A stretch of DNA of 64,000 bases from Halovenus salina. GTDB taxonomy: Archaea > Halobacteriota > Halobacteria > Halobacteriales > Haloarculaceae. Below are positions 24,448-32,827 of the stretch, in pieces. The position numbers and the translations under genes are program-made. Each line of letters starts with the position of its first letter. Position 1 is the first letter of the stretch. The notes beneath the pieces were generated by a model, which saw only the letters and a program-made list of their open reading frames with translations, did not search any database and had not been told where the DNA came from. Where the stretch lies: positions 2,976,001 to 3,040,000 of the forward strand of contig NZ_CP112972.1 in NCBI RefSeq assembly GCF_026410925.1, read 5' to 3'.

Positions 24448-26097
24448 TCAGCGACCGACACCTGCGTACTCGACGCCGGTCAACTCGGCGATGTCTTTTT
24501 TCCAGGCAGTCAGGTCGCGCCGCTCGAACTTCGAGAGGCTATCGTGTCCACACGCCCGGGCCATCACCTTCATCAGCTGGACCGTCGCTCCGAAGAAGTT
24601 CTCGAGGCCGTTGGCGGCGGAGTCGATAACGAGCCGGCTCCGGAGGTCCTCGCGCTGTGTCGCGATGCCGACCGGGCAGTTGTTCGAGTCACAGGCTCGC
24701 ATCCCGAGACAGCCGATGGCCTGCATCGCCGCGTTCGCGACCGCGACGCCGTCCGCGCCCAGCGCCATCGCCTTAATAAAGTCCGACTCCGTCCGGAGAC
24801 CGCCGGTGGCGATGAGCGTCACGTCTGACCGGCCGCGGTTGTCGAGGTGGTCGCGAGCACGCGCGACGGCGGCCATCGTCGGAACCGAGATGTTGTCCTT
24901 GAATACGTCGGGGGCCGCGCCGGTACCGCCGCCGCGGCCGTCGAGGATGATGTAGTCGGCGCCGGCCTCCAGCGCGAAGTCGATGTCCTCCTCGACGTGT
25001 TGGGCCGAGAGTTTGAACCCCACGGGGATGCCGCCGCCGACTTTACGGACCCGGTTAGCCATCTCGGCGAACTCCTCGGGCGTCTGTAGGTTTGGGAATC
25101 TGGACGGACTAACAGCGTCCGTTCCGGGTTCGAGGTCTCTGACCTCGGCGATGCGTCCCTGAACTTTCTCGCCTGGAAGGTGGCCGCCGGTTCCGGTCTT
25201 TGCGCCCTGACCGGCCTTGAAATGAAAGGCCTGGACATCTTTGACGTGGTCGATGTCCCACCCGAACCTACCGGTGGCGTACTCGTAGAAGTATCGTGAG
25301 TTGGCTTCCTGCTCTTCGGGGAGCATCCCGCCCTCACCCGAACAGATGCCGGTCCCGGCTCGCTCTGCTCCCACCGAGATTGCGATTTTTGCCTCCTCGC
25401 TGAGCGCACCGAAGCTCATGTCGCTGACGAATATAGGGATGTCGAGTTCGAGAGGACTCTCAGCGCCGGGACCGACGACAAGGCTGGTGTCCACGGGAGC
25501 CTCGTCGTCAAGAGGCGTCGTCGCGAGCTGTGCAGTCTGAATCTGGAGCTCATCCCAGGAGGGTAGTTCGGATCGGGGGACGCCCATCGCCGACACCGGG
25601 CCGTGTTCGCCGATTCCCTCCGGGCCGTGCTGGGCGAGCTGTTGGATATAGTGGGTGTATGGCTCCTTGTCGTAGTCGGGTTCGCCGTAGAACTCTGGGT
25701 TCGTTGTGCTGTCGCCCGCTTCGGGGTCACCGTACGGTTGTGGGTTCTCCTCACCCCAGGCTCGCACCGCAGCGGCGTCGACGTACACCGCATCGTCGCC
25801 ATCGCCGACGGTGGCCGGAAACGTGGCGAGTTCCTCACTGTTGTCGTACTCGCTGATGCCGGTATCGAAGCGATAATCCCAGCCGTGGACGCCACAAATG
25901 AGGTTCTGTCCGTCGACGTGACCGTCGGCCAACAGTACGCCGCGGTGGAGACAGCGACCGTACAGCACAGACACCTCGTCGCCGTCCCGAACGACAACCA
26001 GGTCGACCTCCGCGACGCGGGCGTGGGTTGGTTCCCTGTCTGGGAGTTCGCTCCAGGTTGCAATTCGTTCTGGGTCCTCAAGCTGTTCTGGGGACAT
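24448..26097 (-). CDS. Rieske-domain plus glutamate-synthase-like FMN/3Fe-4S protein
   Basis: 549 residues. The first 110 form a Rieske-type ferredoxin domain with a CLHRG ... CGVHGWDYRFD ligand pair (about C49/H51 and C68/H71). Residues about 150-549 are the FMN-binding domain of GltB-type proteins: FVSDMSFGALSEEAKIAI, GTGICSGEGGMLPEE, KAGQGAKTGTGGHLPG, DYIILDGRGGGTGAAP and the 3Fe-4S cluster motif CLGMRACDSNNCPVG. The glutamine amidotransferase and GltD parts are absent. The reaction is unknown. Both halves carry iron-sulfur centres, suggesting an electron path from Rieske cluster to FMN. Confidence 0.85.
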   Translation of the reverse strand: MSPEQLEDPERIATWSELPDREPTHARVAEVDLVVVRDGDEVSVLYGRCLHRGVLLADGHVDGQNLICGVHGWDYRFDTGISEYDNSEELATFPATVGDGDDAVYVDAAAVRAWGEENPQPYGDPEAGDSTTNPEFYGEPDYDKEPYTHYIQQLAQHGPEGIGEHGPVSAMGVPRSELPSWDELQIQTAQLATTPLDDEAPVDTSLVVGPGAESPLELDIPIFVSDMSFGALSEEAKIAISVGAERAGTGICSGEGGMLPEEQEANSRYFYEYATGRFGWDIDHVKDVQAFHFKAGQGAKTGTGGHLPGEKVQGRIAEVRDLEPGTDAVSPSRFPNLQTPEEFAEMANRVRKVGGGIPVGFKLSAQHVEEDIDFALEAGADYIILDGRGGGTGAAPDVFKDNISVPTMAAVARARDHLDNRGRSDVTLIATGGLRTESDFIKAMALGADGVAVANAAMQAIGCLGMRACDSNNCPVGIATQREDLRSRLVIDSAANGLENFFGATVQLMKVMARACGHDSLSKFERRDLTAWKKDIAELTGVEYAGVGR

Positions 26098-26425
<328 letters not shown>

Positions 26426-27145
26426 TCACAGATACGCGGCGTCCCAGCGAGTTGGCTTGCGCCTGTTGCCACAGCCGTCACACTGGATGCGCCCCATCGC
26501 GTCCATCGCGTTCGCGAGCGACTGGCAGTTCGCACACCAGTAGCCGTAGTGGTTGCCGTCCTCCTCTAGATAGACAAGGTGAAACTGTCCAATCGAGCCC
26601 CGTTCCGTGGCTGTGTGGTCGATGTAGACAGTGTCACCGTTGACCTCAACGGCCTCGGTGTCGCCCTCGAAGGCCGCGTATATCTCCTGTGCGTACTCGG
26701 TTCCGTCGATGTCGACAGTCTCCTCGCCGACTTTCTCCATCCCGTGCCGTTGGTAAAAATCACCGCCGGCGGCGTTGACCGCGAGCACCCGCCCCAGTAG
26801 GTTCGGGACGCCGCGCTCTTCGAAGGCTATCTGTGTCTCCTCGAAGAGGCGTTCGCCAAACGATTCAGTTCGATGACTGGGGTCGACATGGAGCCAGTAC
26901 AGTTCGGCTGTCGAATCGCCGGTCTGTTCGGCGTCTGCGAAGCCGACCACCTGTTCTTCCTCTTCGGCCACGAGTAACAGCTGTCTGTCGTCATCGAGGC
27001 GCTCGGTAAGACGTTCCTCTGCGTACCACTCGTCGACTGCAGCCCCGATAGTGCTCGGGTCGAGCGGGTATGAGGCCTCTAAGGACCGACGGGCAACATC
27101 TCTCAGCGCCGGTTTGTCATGCGGTACCGCTTCTCTAACTTCCAT
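26426..27145 (-). CDS. GNAT acetyltransferase with C-terminal zinc ribbon
   Basis: 239 residues from the ATG at 27145 (MEVREAVPHDKPALRDVARRS). Residues 1-150 are a GNAT domain: AELYWLHVDPSHRTESFGERL contains the acetyl-CoA loop region, followed by LLGRVLAVNAAGGDFYQRHGMEKVG. The C-terminal 75 residues carry CANC and CDGC pairs, a treble-clef/ribbon typical of a haloarchaeal extension. Acceptor substrate is unknown. An in-frame extension to 27280 was rejected since it lacks acidic composition and the GNAT pattern begins at MEVREA. Confidence 0.85.
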   Translation of the reverse strand: MEVREAVPHDKPALRDVARRSLEASYPLDPSTIGAAVDEWYAEERLTERLDDDRQLLLVAEEEEQVVGFADAEQTGDSTAELYWLHVDPSHRTESFGERLFEETQIAFEERGVPNLLGRVLAVNAAGGDFYQRHGMEKVGEETVDIDGTEYAQEIYAAFEGDTEAVEVNGDTVYIDHTATERGSIGQFHLVYLEEDGNHYGYWCANCQSLANAMDAMGRIQCDGCGNRRKPTRWDAAYL

Positions 27146-27324
27146 ACACAGTGTACGACCGAACTGTGTATAAACGCTGTGGCGGTTGTGCCCCCGCAGA
27201 CCAAAGCCGTCCTGATGAGGTGGACCTGTGTAATCCGTCCAGACCGGCTCGGAGTCGGTAGCCATCTTGACGACGCCCAACGGTTATGGAGGATAGCGGC
27301 TTCGATGCCACGTCGGATTCGTCA

Positions 27325-27705
27325 TTACGGTCTCGTCTCCCGGTACGCACAGTGAAAGCCAGCGGCGTAATTGTAGAACGCCGGAACAACATCTGTCCTG
27401 AGGTCAGCCCCCGGTCTATCCGCGAACTCCCCGGCCGTCTGTGCACGCGCATCGTCAATCGCGGCCTCGACGTGGTCTGGGATGTCCGATTGTTCGGTGG
27501 CGCTCAGATACGCCCAGATGAACGCCGACTCTAGCGCGTCGAAAAACGCCGCCGTCGGCTCGTATTCGGTGTCGTTGGCCGCGGCGAGACGATAGTACGT
27601 CCGTCGAAGTAACGTCGACCCGTCGTTGATGTCGTGGTCGGCAAACGACCCGGTTGTCGTACAGTCGTCGACCCCGCTGTCGACTTTCCATTTTTCGTGC
27701 TCCAT
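27325..27705 (-). CDS. Hypothetical haloarchaeal protein
   Basis: 126 acidic residues starting MEHEKWKVDSGVDDC. Mostly helical, with an aromatic-rich middle (AAFFDALESAFIWAYLSATEQ) and an FYNYAAGFHCAYRETRP end. No family recognised. Composition and acidic codon use match the neighbours, which supports it as a real gene. It has one Cys near each end and no signal peptide. Confidence 0.6.
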   Translation of the reverse strand: MEHEKWKVDSGVDDCTTTGSFADHDINDGSTLLRRTYYRLAAANDTEYEPTAAFFDALESAFIWAYLSATEQSDIPDHVEAAIDDARAQTAGEFADRPGADLRTDVVPAFYNYAAGFHCAYRETRP

Positions 27706-27870
27706 ACGTTATTATCGGGCGAATTGCTCTTGTAACTACTCCGTTCGTGTGGTGTGTTCACACACCCAAACCGCCGTATCAGAGAGCAGGAGTAGTAATA
27801 CGTTGTGGTGTACCGATTCCGCGCTGGCAACCCCCAAATACTTACCACCCGTGGGGGAGTACTTCCGTCA

Positions 27871-28113
27871 ATGTCGGACGACCCAGTCAGAATCTCCCGC
27901 AAGGAGCTCTCATCCGAGGAGATTATGGACCGCATCTCATCAGGTCGACGTGTCATCGTGACCGTCGAGGTCCTCGGGGTCGAGCGAGATGTGACACTTC
28001 GAAAAACCGATGAGGAGTACGTCTGCGATACCGGATTCAAGCTGATGAACTACGAAGAAGAAGACGGTTTGAAGTCCTGCATCGAGCGGCTGCGGCTGAC
28101 CGATACCTCGTGA
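27871..28113 (+). CDS. Small conserved-type haloarchaeal protein
   Basis: 80 residues starting MSDDPVRISRKELSSEEIMDRI. It looks like a compact alpha/beta domain (VIVTVEVLGVERDVTLRK; VCDTGFKLMNYEEEDGLKSCIERL) of the size of many haloarchaeal DUF-only proteins. The upstream in-frame part from 27805 lies over the promoter (AAATACTTACC, 41-31 nt before the ATG). No function assigned. Confidence 0.65.
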   Translation: MSDDPVRISRKELSSEEIMDRISSGRRVIVTVEVLGVERDVTLRKTDEEYVCDTGFKLMNYEEEDGLKSCIERLRLTDTS

Positions 28114-28189
28114 CTGTGTGACCAAGTGCAGCAACCCTGCCAGTGACGGGCCTCTCCAGCGCCGCTAGGGGTTACAGTACCGTAAGCAA

Positions 28190-28495
28190 CGGTTTTATCA
28201 TGTGGATGAGTGGCCGTGTGGAAAAACTACCGCGACTCTCGTCAGTTGTCACCGCTAGCCAATAGTCCGAACCATTCCACGTTGCGACGCGCTACGAGAG
28301 TTCCTCTCTCCCTAACCACCCCCTCACGAGTGTCTCACTCTTCCACGACCCCACCCGCCTTTGACATCCGATGTCGATCACTGACAGTGACTTCAAGACA
28401 GCACCGCGGTTAGATACTACCAGACCCACGCCTCGCCAACTGTTGTTACGGAAGACTCGAGGCAAAAGCCTCGCCCTTCAGGGCGGGGGATGTCA
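28190..28495 (+). mobile_element. Probable non-autonomous IS200/IS605-type element or scar (PATE-like)
   Basis: The 545 bases between 28114 and 28658 encode nothing convincing. Its right part ends in two overlapping hairpins, GAGGC-AAAA-GCCTC (28459-28472) and CGCCC-TTCA-GGGCG (28472-28485), then GGGGGATGTC. That is the right-end structure of haloarchaeal IS1341/IS605-group elements and of the palindrome-associated elements described in haloarchaeal genomes. The left boundary is guessed near 28190 (GGTTTTATCATGTGG) and is not secure. No TnpA or TnpB remnant is readable. Confidence 0.45.
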
Positions 28496-28658
28496 AAACT
28501 GCGCTACGACGCCACTCGATTTGATGGTTGGCTGTTACGAGGGGAAACACGCCGTCTCGGACCGTTGTTCCCGTGTGTCTGTGAACTGACTGCAACATTC
28601 AAGATGCCCCCCAACGAACGCGTACACGTATCAATTAAACAGCGAATCGCACACAGCT

Positions 28659-29282
28659 ATGACAACTAACGAAAGACCACATGACGACGACACGTCAATC
28701 GCAGACCTCGAACTGGACGGCGAGCATCGAGAGGTCAGGCTTCAGGACCGCGAATACAGTATATATCGATGCACTGATTGCTCGAACGTCGTCCTCTCGA
28801 TGCAGGACTGTGGTGACGGAATGACCTGCCACGGCGAGCCGATGGAACGCGTTACCGAGTGCGAGCTGGACATCAAGCCACCAGACATCAGACAGGTCCT
28901 GTTGGACGCGTTCGGACTCCCGAAGCCAGGGCTCGATGTCTGTCTCTGTGTCATCGGTGAAGGGCCTGCTTCGCCGGCCGAGTTGGCGGATTATCTTGAT
29001 TACAGCGAGAGCACGATACGAAACTATCTCTCGGAACTCGTCGAATTCGGACTCCTTGAAAAGTCCCAGCTCAACCGGGAGGGCGGCGGATTCGTCAACG
29101 TGTATCACTCCATAGACCTCACGGAAATGCGCGAGGAGTCGCTTATCGGGTTCTACGCGTGGGCGGGCGAAGCGGCGTCGCTCATCGAGGAAGCAAATCT
29201 CACAAAAGAGGATTACCGCGACGCCGAGTACGAGGACGGCCTCAACGAGATATTCTGGGAGCAGTTCCGTGAGGACAGCTGA
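28659..29282 (+). CDS. Winged-helix transcriptional regulator with N-terminal zinc-finger-like segment
   Basis: 207 residues. Residues about 35-65 hold CTDC...C...CHGE, a plausible metal site. Residues about 95-160 form a winged helix: CVIGEGPASPAELADYLDYSESTIRNYLSELVEFGLLEKSQ. A C-terminal helical tail follows. This layout resembles haloarchaeal DmsR-like and other MarR/TrmB-size regulators; the target is unknown. It starts 29 bases after an AATTAAAC TATA-like box and is not obviously linked to the downstream kinase. Confidence 0.8.
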   Translation: MTTNERPHDDDTSIADLELDGEHREVRLQDREYSIYRCTDCSNVVLSMQDCGDGMTCHGEPMERVTECELDIKPPDIRQVLLDAFGLPKPGLDVCLCVIGEGPASPAELADYLDYSESTIRNYLSELVEFGLLEKSQLNREGGGFVNVYHSIDLTEMREESLIGFYAWAGEAASLIEEANLTKEDYRDAEYEDGLNEIFWEQFREDS

Positions 29283-29350
29283 GGTCGGCTCACTACGGTA
29301 ACTGTCTATCCCCGTGACATTGATTACCTGCCGAACCGTGTTGCGTATCA

Positions 29351-30415
29351 ATGGCAGGCGCACGCGAGCAATACAAGACGCTATTCGACCTCGCGCCGGA
29401 CCCAATTTTTGTTGCCAATCAATCGTCTGCGACAATCCAGGACGCGAACGACCTCGCGGTTGAAACACTCGGCTACTCGAAAGACCAACTTGTGGGGATG
29501 GAGCTACTCGAGCTTCACCCCTCCCAGCAGGCTGAACTGTACCGTCGCCTGTTCGAACAAACGCTGTCGGAGGGCACACTACGGACCCGGACACTCCCCG
29601 ACGGGAGCCAACTGCAGTTTGTCACAGCGGAGGGAGATCGGATACCGATTGAGCTACACGCCCGGACAGTAGCTATTGACGGGGAACAGTTGACGTTCGG
29701 TATCGCTCGGGATATCAGCGAACAGATAGCAGTTCGCGAACGGGTCGAATCCCAGCGCGACCTTCTCGACGTGCTCAATCAGGTCGTGCGCCACGACCTC
29801 CGAAACGACCTCCAGATTGTCGAAACGTACACCGAACTACTGGATGATGAAATAGACGAGGACGCGACGGAGTATCTCGAAACAATCCAGCAGTGCACGA
29901 GAAACGCTGTCGAATTCACACAGACAGCAGGTGACCTCGCTGAGGTAATACAGAACCCTGAGATCGAACGCCGCCCCACAACAGTGAGGCCGATGCTCAT
30001 CAGACAGTGTGAGGAGCTCGAACAGATGCACCAGAATGCGGTGATTAGTCTGGCCGACTCGCCCGCGGAGGTCACTGTTCTGGCGACTGAGCTACTCGAA
30101 TCTGTCTTTCGAAATCTGCTGCAGAATGCGGTTCAGCACACCGATTCCGACCGGCCGAGCGTCGATATTTTACTTGAAACAGACGAGGTCAACGCAACCA
30201 TTCGGATTGCAGACAACGGACGTGGTGTCCCAGACGGCCAGAAGACCGAGATATTTGGAAAAGGCGAGAAGGGACTCGAAAGCGACGGCTCTGGTCTCGG
30301 TCTGTACCTGGCGAAGACGCTTGTGAACAGCTACGGTGGCAATATCTGGGTCGAGGACAACGACCCGACCGGAAGTGTGTTTGTTGTCGAACTGCCGCTC
30401 GCAGACAGAGAGTAA
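29351..30415 (+). CDS. PAS sensor histidine kinase
   Basis: 354 residues: one PAS domain (about 5-125, LFDLAPDPIFVANQSSATIQ ... ARDISEQ), a HisKA domain with His148 in VVRHDLRNDLQ, and an HATPase domain with LLQNAVQHTD, IADNGRGVPD and GSGLGLYLAK. It is the smallest kinase of the window and also lacks transmembrane helices. The start at ATG 29351 gives MAGAREQYKT and is directly followed by the PAS domain. No partner receiver is adjacent. Confidence 0.9.
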   Translation: MAGAREQYKTLFDLAPDPIFVANQSSATIQDANDLAVETLGYSKDQLVGMELLELHPSQQAELYRRLFEQTLSEGTLRTRTLPDGSQLQFVTAEGDRIPIELHARTVAIDGEQLTFGIARDISEQIAVRERVESQRDLLDVLNQVVRHDLRNDLQIVETYTELLDDEIDEDATEYLETIQQCTRNAVEFTQTAGDLAEVIQNPEIERRPTTVRPMLIRQCEELEQMHQNAVISLADSPAEVTVLATELLESVFRNLLQNAVQHTDSDRPSVDILLETDEVNATIRIADNGRGVPDGQKTEIFGKGEKGLESDGSGLGLYLAKTLVNSYGGNIWVEDNDPTGSVFVVELPLADRE

Positions 30416-30610
30416 AGCTATCTAATAAATATAGTACCGACGAGGACTGTTTTTCTCGCTGAGAAGGCCTGGCGGTCATAAAAACAGCGTAGCGTGAGGT
30501 ATCGATACGTTCCTGACTATTTGAGGTACTTATACCTTTGGGAGACCGTCAGCTCGTTCCTGGGTCCATGTCACGTTAAATACGCTACCGAAACTGGGTC
30601 TATCCGAGAC

Positions 30611-30997
30611 ATGAGCTCAGAGTCGACAACACAATCGAGCGGACAGGTGGGTATACGGACTGAGAAAGTGCTGTTCGCGGACCCCGACGAGATATTCGAC
30701 GACGTGCAGCCGGTGCTGGGGCGGAAATGGCACCTCCGCATCGTCTATCAGTTGCTGGAAAACGGGGCGATGGGATTTTCGGCCCTGAAACGCAAAATGA
30801 CTGGCGTTTCCTCGAAAATGCTATCGGAGAGTCTAGACAGTCTAGAAGACGAGCGAATTGTCGAACGGTCGGTCGTGAGTGAACAACCCGTTCGGGTCGA
30901 ATATGACCTGACTGAACGCGGCCGTGCGCTCGAACAGGTCGTCACCGCAGTCATGAACTGGGGATACGAGTTCGACTTCGGGGACGGTGACAGCTGA
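30611..30997 (+). CDS. HxlR-family winged-helix regulator
   Basis: 128 residues from the ATG at 30611 (MSSESTTQSSGQVG). The HxlR DUF24 core is clear: VQPVLGRKWHLRIVYQLLENG, MGFSALKRKMTGVSSKMLSESL, and the wing DERIVERSVV...RVEYDLTERG. HxlR regulators often sense electrophiles or redox state. The stop codon overlaps the ATG of the following disulfide reductase (TGATG), so this is an operon and the regulator probably controls the reductase. No Cys is present, so a cysteine-based sensing mode is unlikely. Confidence 0.88.
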   Translation: MSSESTTQSSGQVGIRTEKVLFADPDEIFDDVQPVLGRKWHLRIVYQLLENGAMGFSALKRKMTGVSSKMLSESLDSLEDERIVERSVVSEQPVRVEYDLTERGRALEQVVTAVMNWGYEFDFGDGDS

Positions 30998-32361
30998 TGA
31001 CAGAGTACGATGTTCTTGTCGTCGGCGGAGGGACTGGGAACAACGTCGCCGCCGCGGCCGCCGACGCCGGCCTGGAGACGGCCCTCGTCGAGAAATCGAA
31101 GCTTGGCGGAACCTGTCTCAACCGGGGCTGTAATCCGTCGAAGATGCTCATCCAGGCGGCAACGGCGGCAAACCGCGTGCGCGAGGCCGACCAATTTTTC
31201 ACCGATGCGACAGTCGAGGACATCGACTACGCGGCTATCATCGACGACATGGACGAGACGCTGTCGCCGCTGGCTGCCGGGATGGAAGAGAACTACCGCA
31301 ACAAAGAGCACCTGACGCTGTACAGCGACGAGGCGACGTTCGTCGACGACCGGACCGTCGAAGTCGCCGGGGAACACGTCAGTGGAAACAAAGTCGTCGT
31401 CGCCGCGGGTTCGCGCCCACTGGTGCCGCCAATCGATGGTCTCGACGATGTCGAGTATATGACGAGCAGCGACGCCCTGTACCGGCGCGAACAGCCCGAC
31501 TCACTTGTCGTCCTCGGCGGGGGGTACATCGCCGTGGAACTGGGGTATTTTTTCGAATCGCTCGGGACCGACGTGACGATTATCGAGATGATGGACACAC
31601 TCGTTCCCCGAGAGGACCGCGATGTCGCCGAGGCGTTTACCGAGGTTGCCCGCAGACGACACGATGTCTACACCGGACACCGCGCTACCGCGGTGGAGTC
31701 TACGGGGGACAGAATCCGGGTCCACGCAGAAACCGAGAGCGGCGACGAACTTGCCGTCTCCGGGGACGAACTGCTGGTCGCACTGGGTCGACGGCCAAAC
31801 ACAGACACACTCGCTGTCGACGCGGCAGGAATCGAGACCGACGATAATGGATTCATCGTGACGAACAACCGACTCGAAACGTCGGCTGACAACGTCTGGG
31901 CACAGGGCGATATCGCAGACAACGCGATGTTCAAACACTCGGGCGACTACGAAACGCAGGTTACAATCGACAACGTCGTCCACAAGCGGGGACGCGAGGC
32001 CGATTTTACTGCGATGCCACACGCTATCTTTACCGAACCACAGATGGCAGGTGTCGGCAAAACCGAGACTGAACTCCAGGACGCAGACCGCGAGTATCTT
32101 GTCGGTCGTGAAGAGCTACCCGGGACGCCAATGGGGCGGGCGAAGAAACTCGACGACGGATTCGTGAAGGTTCTCGCGACCCCAGATGGTGAGATTCTCG
32201 GCTGTCACATGCTCGGCTACGAAGCGTCCACGATGATTCATGAAGTTGTCGTCGCGATACGAGCCGGCACCGGACATGTTTCGGACATCGCCGATACAAT
32301 TCACGCGCATCCGACGCTGAACAAGGTAGTCGAATACGCCTTCCAAGATGTCGAGGGCTGA
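30997..32361 (+). CDS. Pyridine-nucleotide-disulfide oxidoreductase (Lpd/mycothione-reductase-like)
   Basis: 454 residues: N-terminal FAD motif VVGGGTGNNVAAAAADAG, redox-active cysteines in GGTCLNRGCNPSK, NAD(P) motif VVLGGGYIAVELGYFFESL, second FAD block VWAQGDIAD and C-terminal dimer domain with base His in IHAHPTLNKVV. The NRGCNPSK form, rather than NVGCIPSK, and the GNN in the first motif resemble mycothione-reductase-like members. In haloarchaea the bis-gamma-glutamylcystine reductase belongs to this family, so that activity is a reasonable guess. No lipoamide complex genes are nearby. It is cotranscribed with an HxlR regulator. Confidence 0.85.
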   Translation: MTEYDVLVVGGGTGNNVAAAAADAGLETALVEKSKLGGTCLNRGCNPSKMLIQAATAANRVREADQFFTDATVEDIDYAAIIDDMDETLSPLAAGMEENYRNKEHLTLYSDEATFVDDRTVEVAGEHVSGNKVVVAAGSRPLVPPIDGLDDVEYMTSSDALYRREQPDSLVVLGGGYIAVELGYFFESLGTDVTIIEMMDTLVPREDRDVAEAFTEVARRRHDVYTGHRATAVESTGDRIRVHAETESGDELAVSGDELLVALGRRPNTDTLAVDAAGIETDDNGFIVTNNRLETSADNVWAQGDIADNAMFKHSGDYETQVTIDNVVHKRGREADFTAMPHAIFTEPQMAGVGKTETELQDADREYLVGREELPGTPMGRAKKLDDGFVKVLATPDGEILGCHMLGYEASTMIHEVVVAIRAGTGHVSDIADTIHAHPTLNKVVEYAFQDVEG

Positions 32362-32460
32362 CAGTGACTCGATGGAAATGCTGCTGCGCAGTGAGCCAGG
32401 GGTAAGCAGCTATTTTATGTACTCGCTGATTGGCCACACGTACGGACGGCGTGGTCACAC

Positions 32461-32760
32461 GTGAGCGATAACGACCCCAGCGGACCAGAGACAGGCAATC
32501 CACACGTGCAGGTCCTCTCCTGGGTCGTCGACCGGTACGACAGGAGAGACCAACCGGTGAGCGTCGCCGACGCAGCGACACATTTCCAGCAGGAAAGAGA
32601 GACCGTCCAGTCGTGTTTCGAGCATCTTGAGTCGAACTATCTGTTGACGACCGAAGGGGACGGCTACCGGCCGACAGTAACCGCCCGCGAGCTGCTCGAA
32701 CTCGACGTCGAGGATGGGTCTCCGCTCATTCTCGATATCACGTCGGATACTGCCGAGTGA
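32461..32760 (+). CDS. Small winged-helix-like protein
   Basis: 99 residues starting at GTG 32461. The pattern VLSWVVDRYDRRDQPVSVADAATHF, ETVQSCFEHLESNYLLTTEGDGYRPT, then TARELLELD looks like a compact winged helix that could bind DNA. It lies between the disulfide reductase and the TrxR-like gene and could regulate either. A TATTTTATG box sits about 45 nt upstream. Start choice is tentative because it is not ATG. Confidence 0.65.
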   Translation: MSDNDPSGPETGNPHVQVLSWVVDRYDRRDQPVSVADAATHFQQERETVQSCFEHLESNYLLTTEGDGYRPTVTARELLELDVEDGSPLILDITSDTAE

Positions 32761-32800
32761 GCGGTGCGGGAGCCGTCGTTTCTCGAACGTAAGTAACTGG

Positions 32801-32807
32801 TTTATAC
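32801..32807 (+). promoter_or_regulatory. TATA box for the TrxR-like gene
   Basis: TTTATAC is 21-27 nt before the ATG at 32828. This argues for that start rather than the longer in-frame ORF from 32714. Confidence 0.55.
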
Positions 32808-32827
32808 GAGCGCCGGACAGTCGTCGT

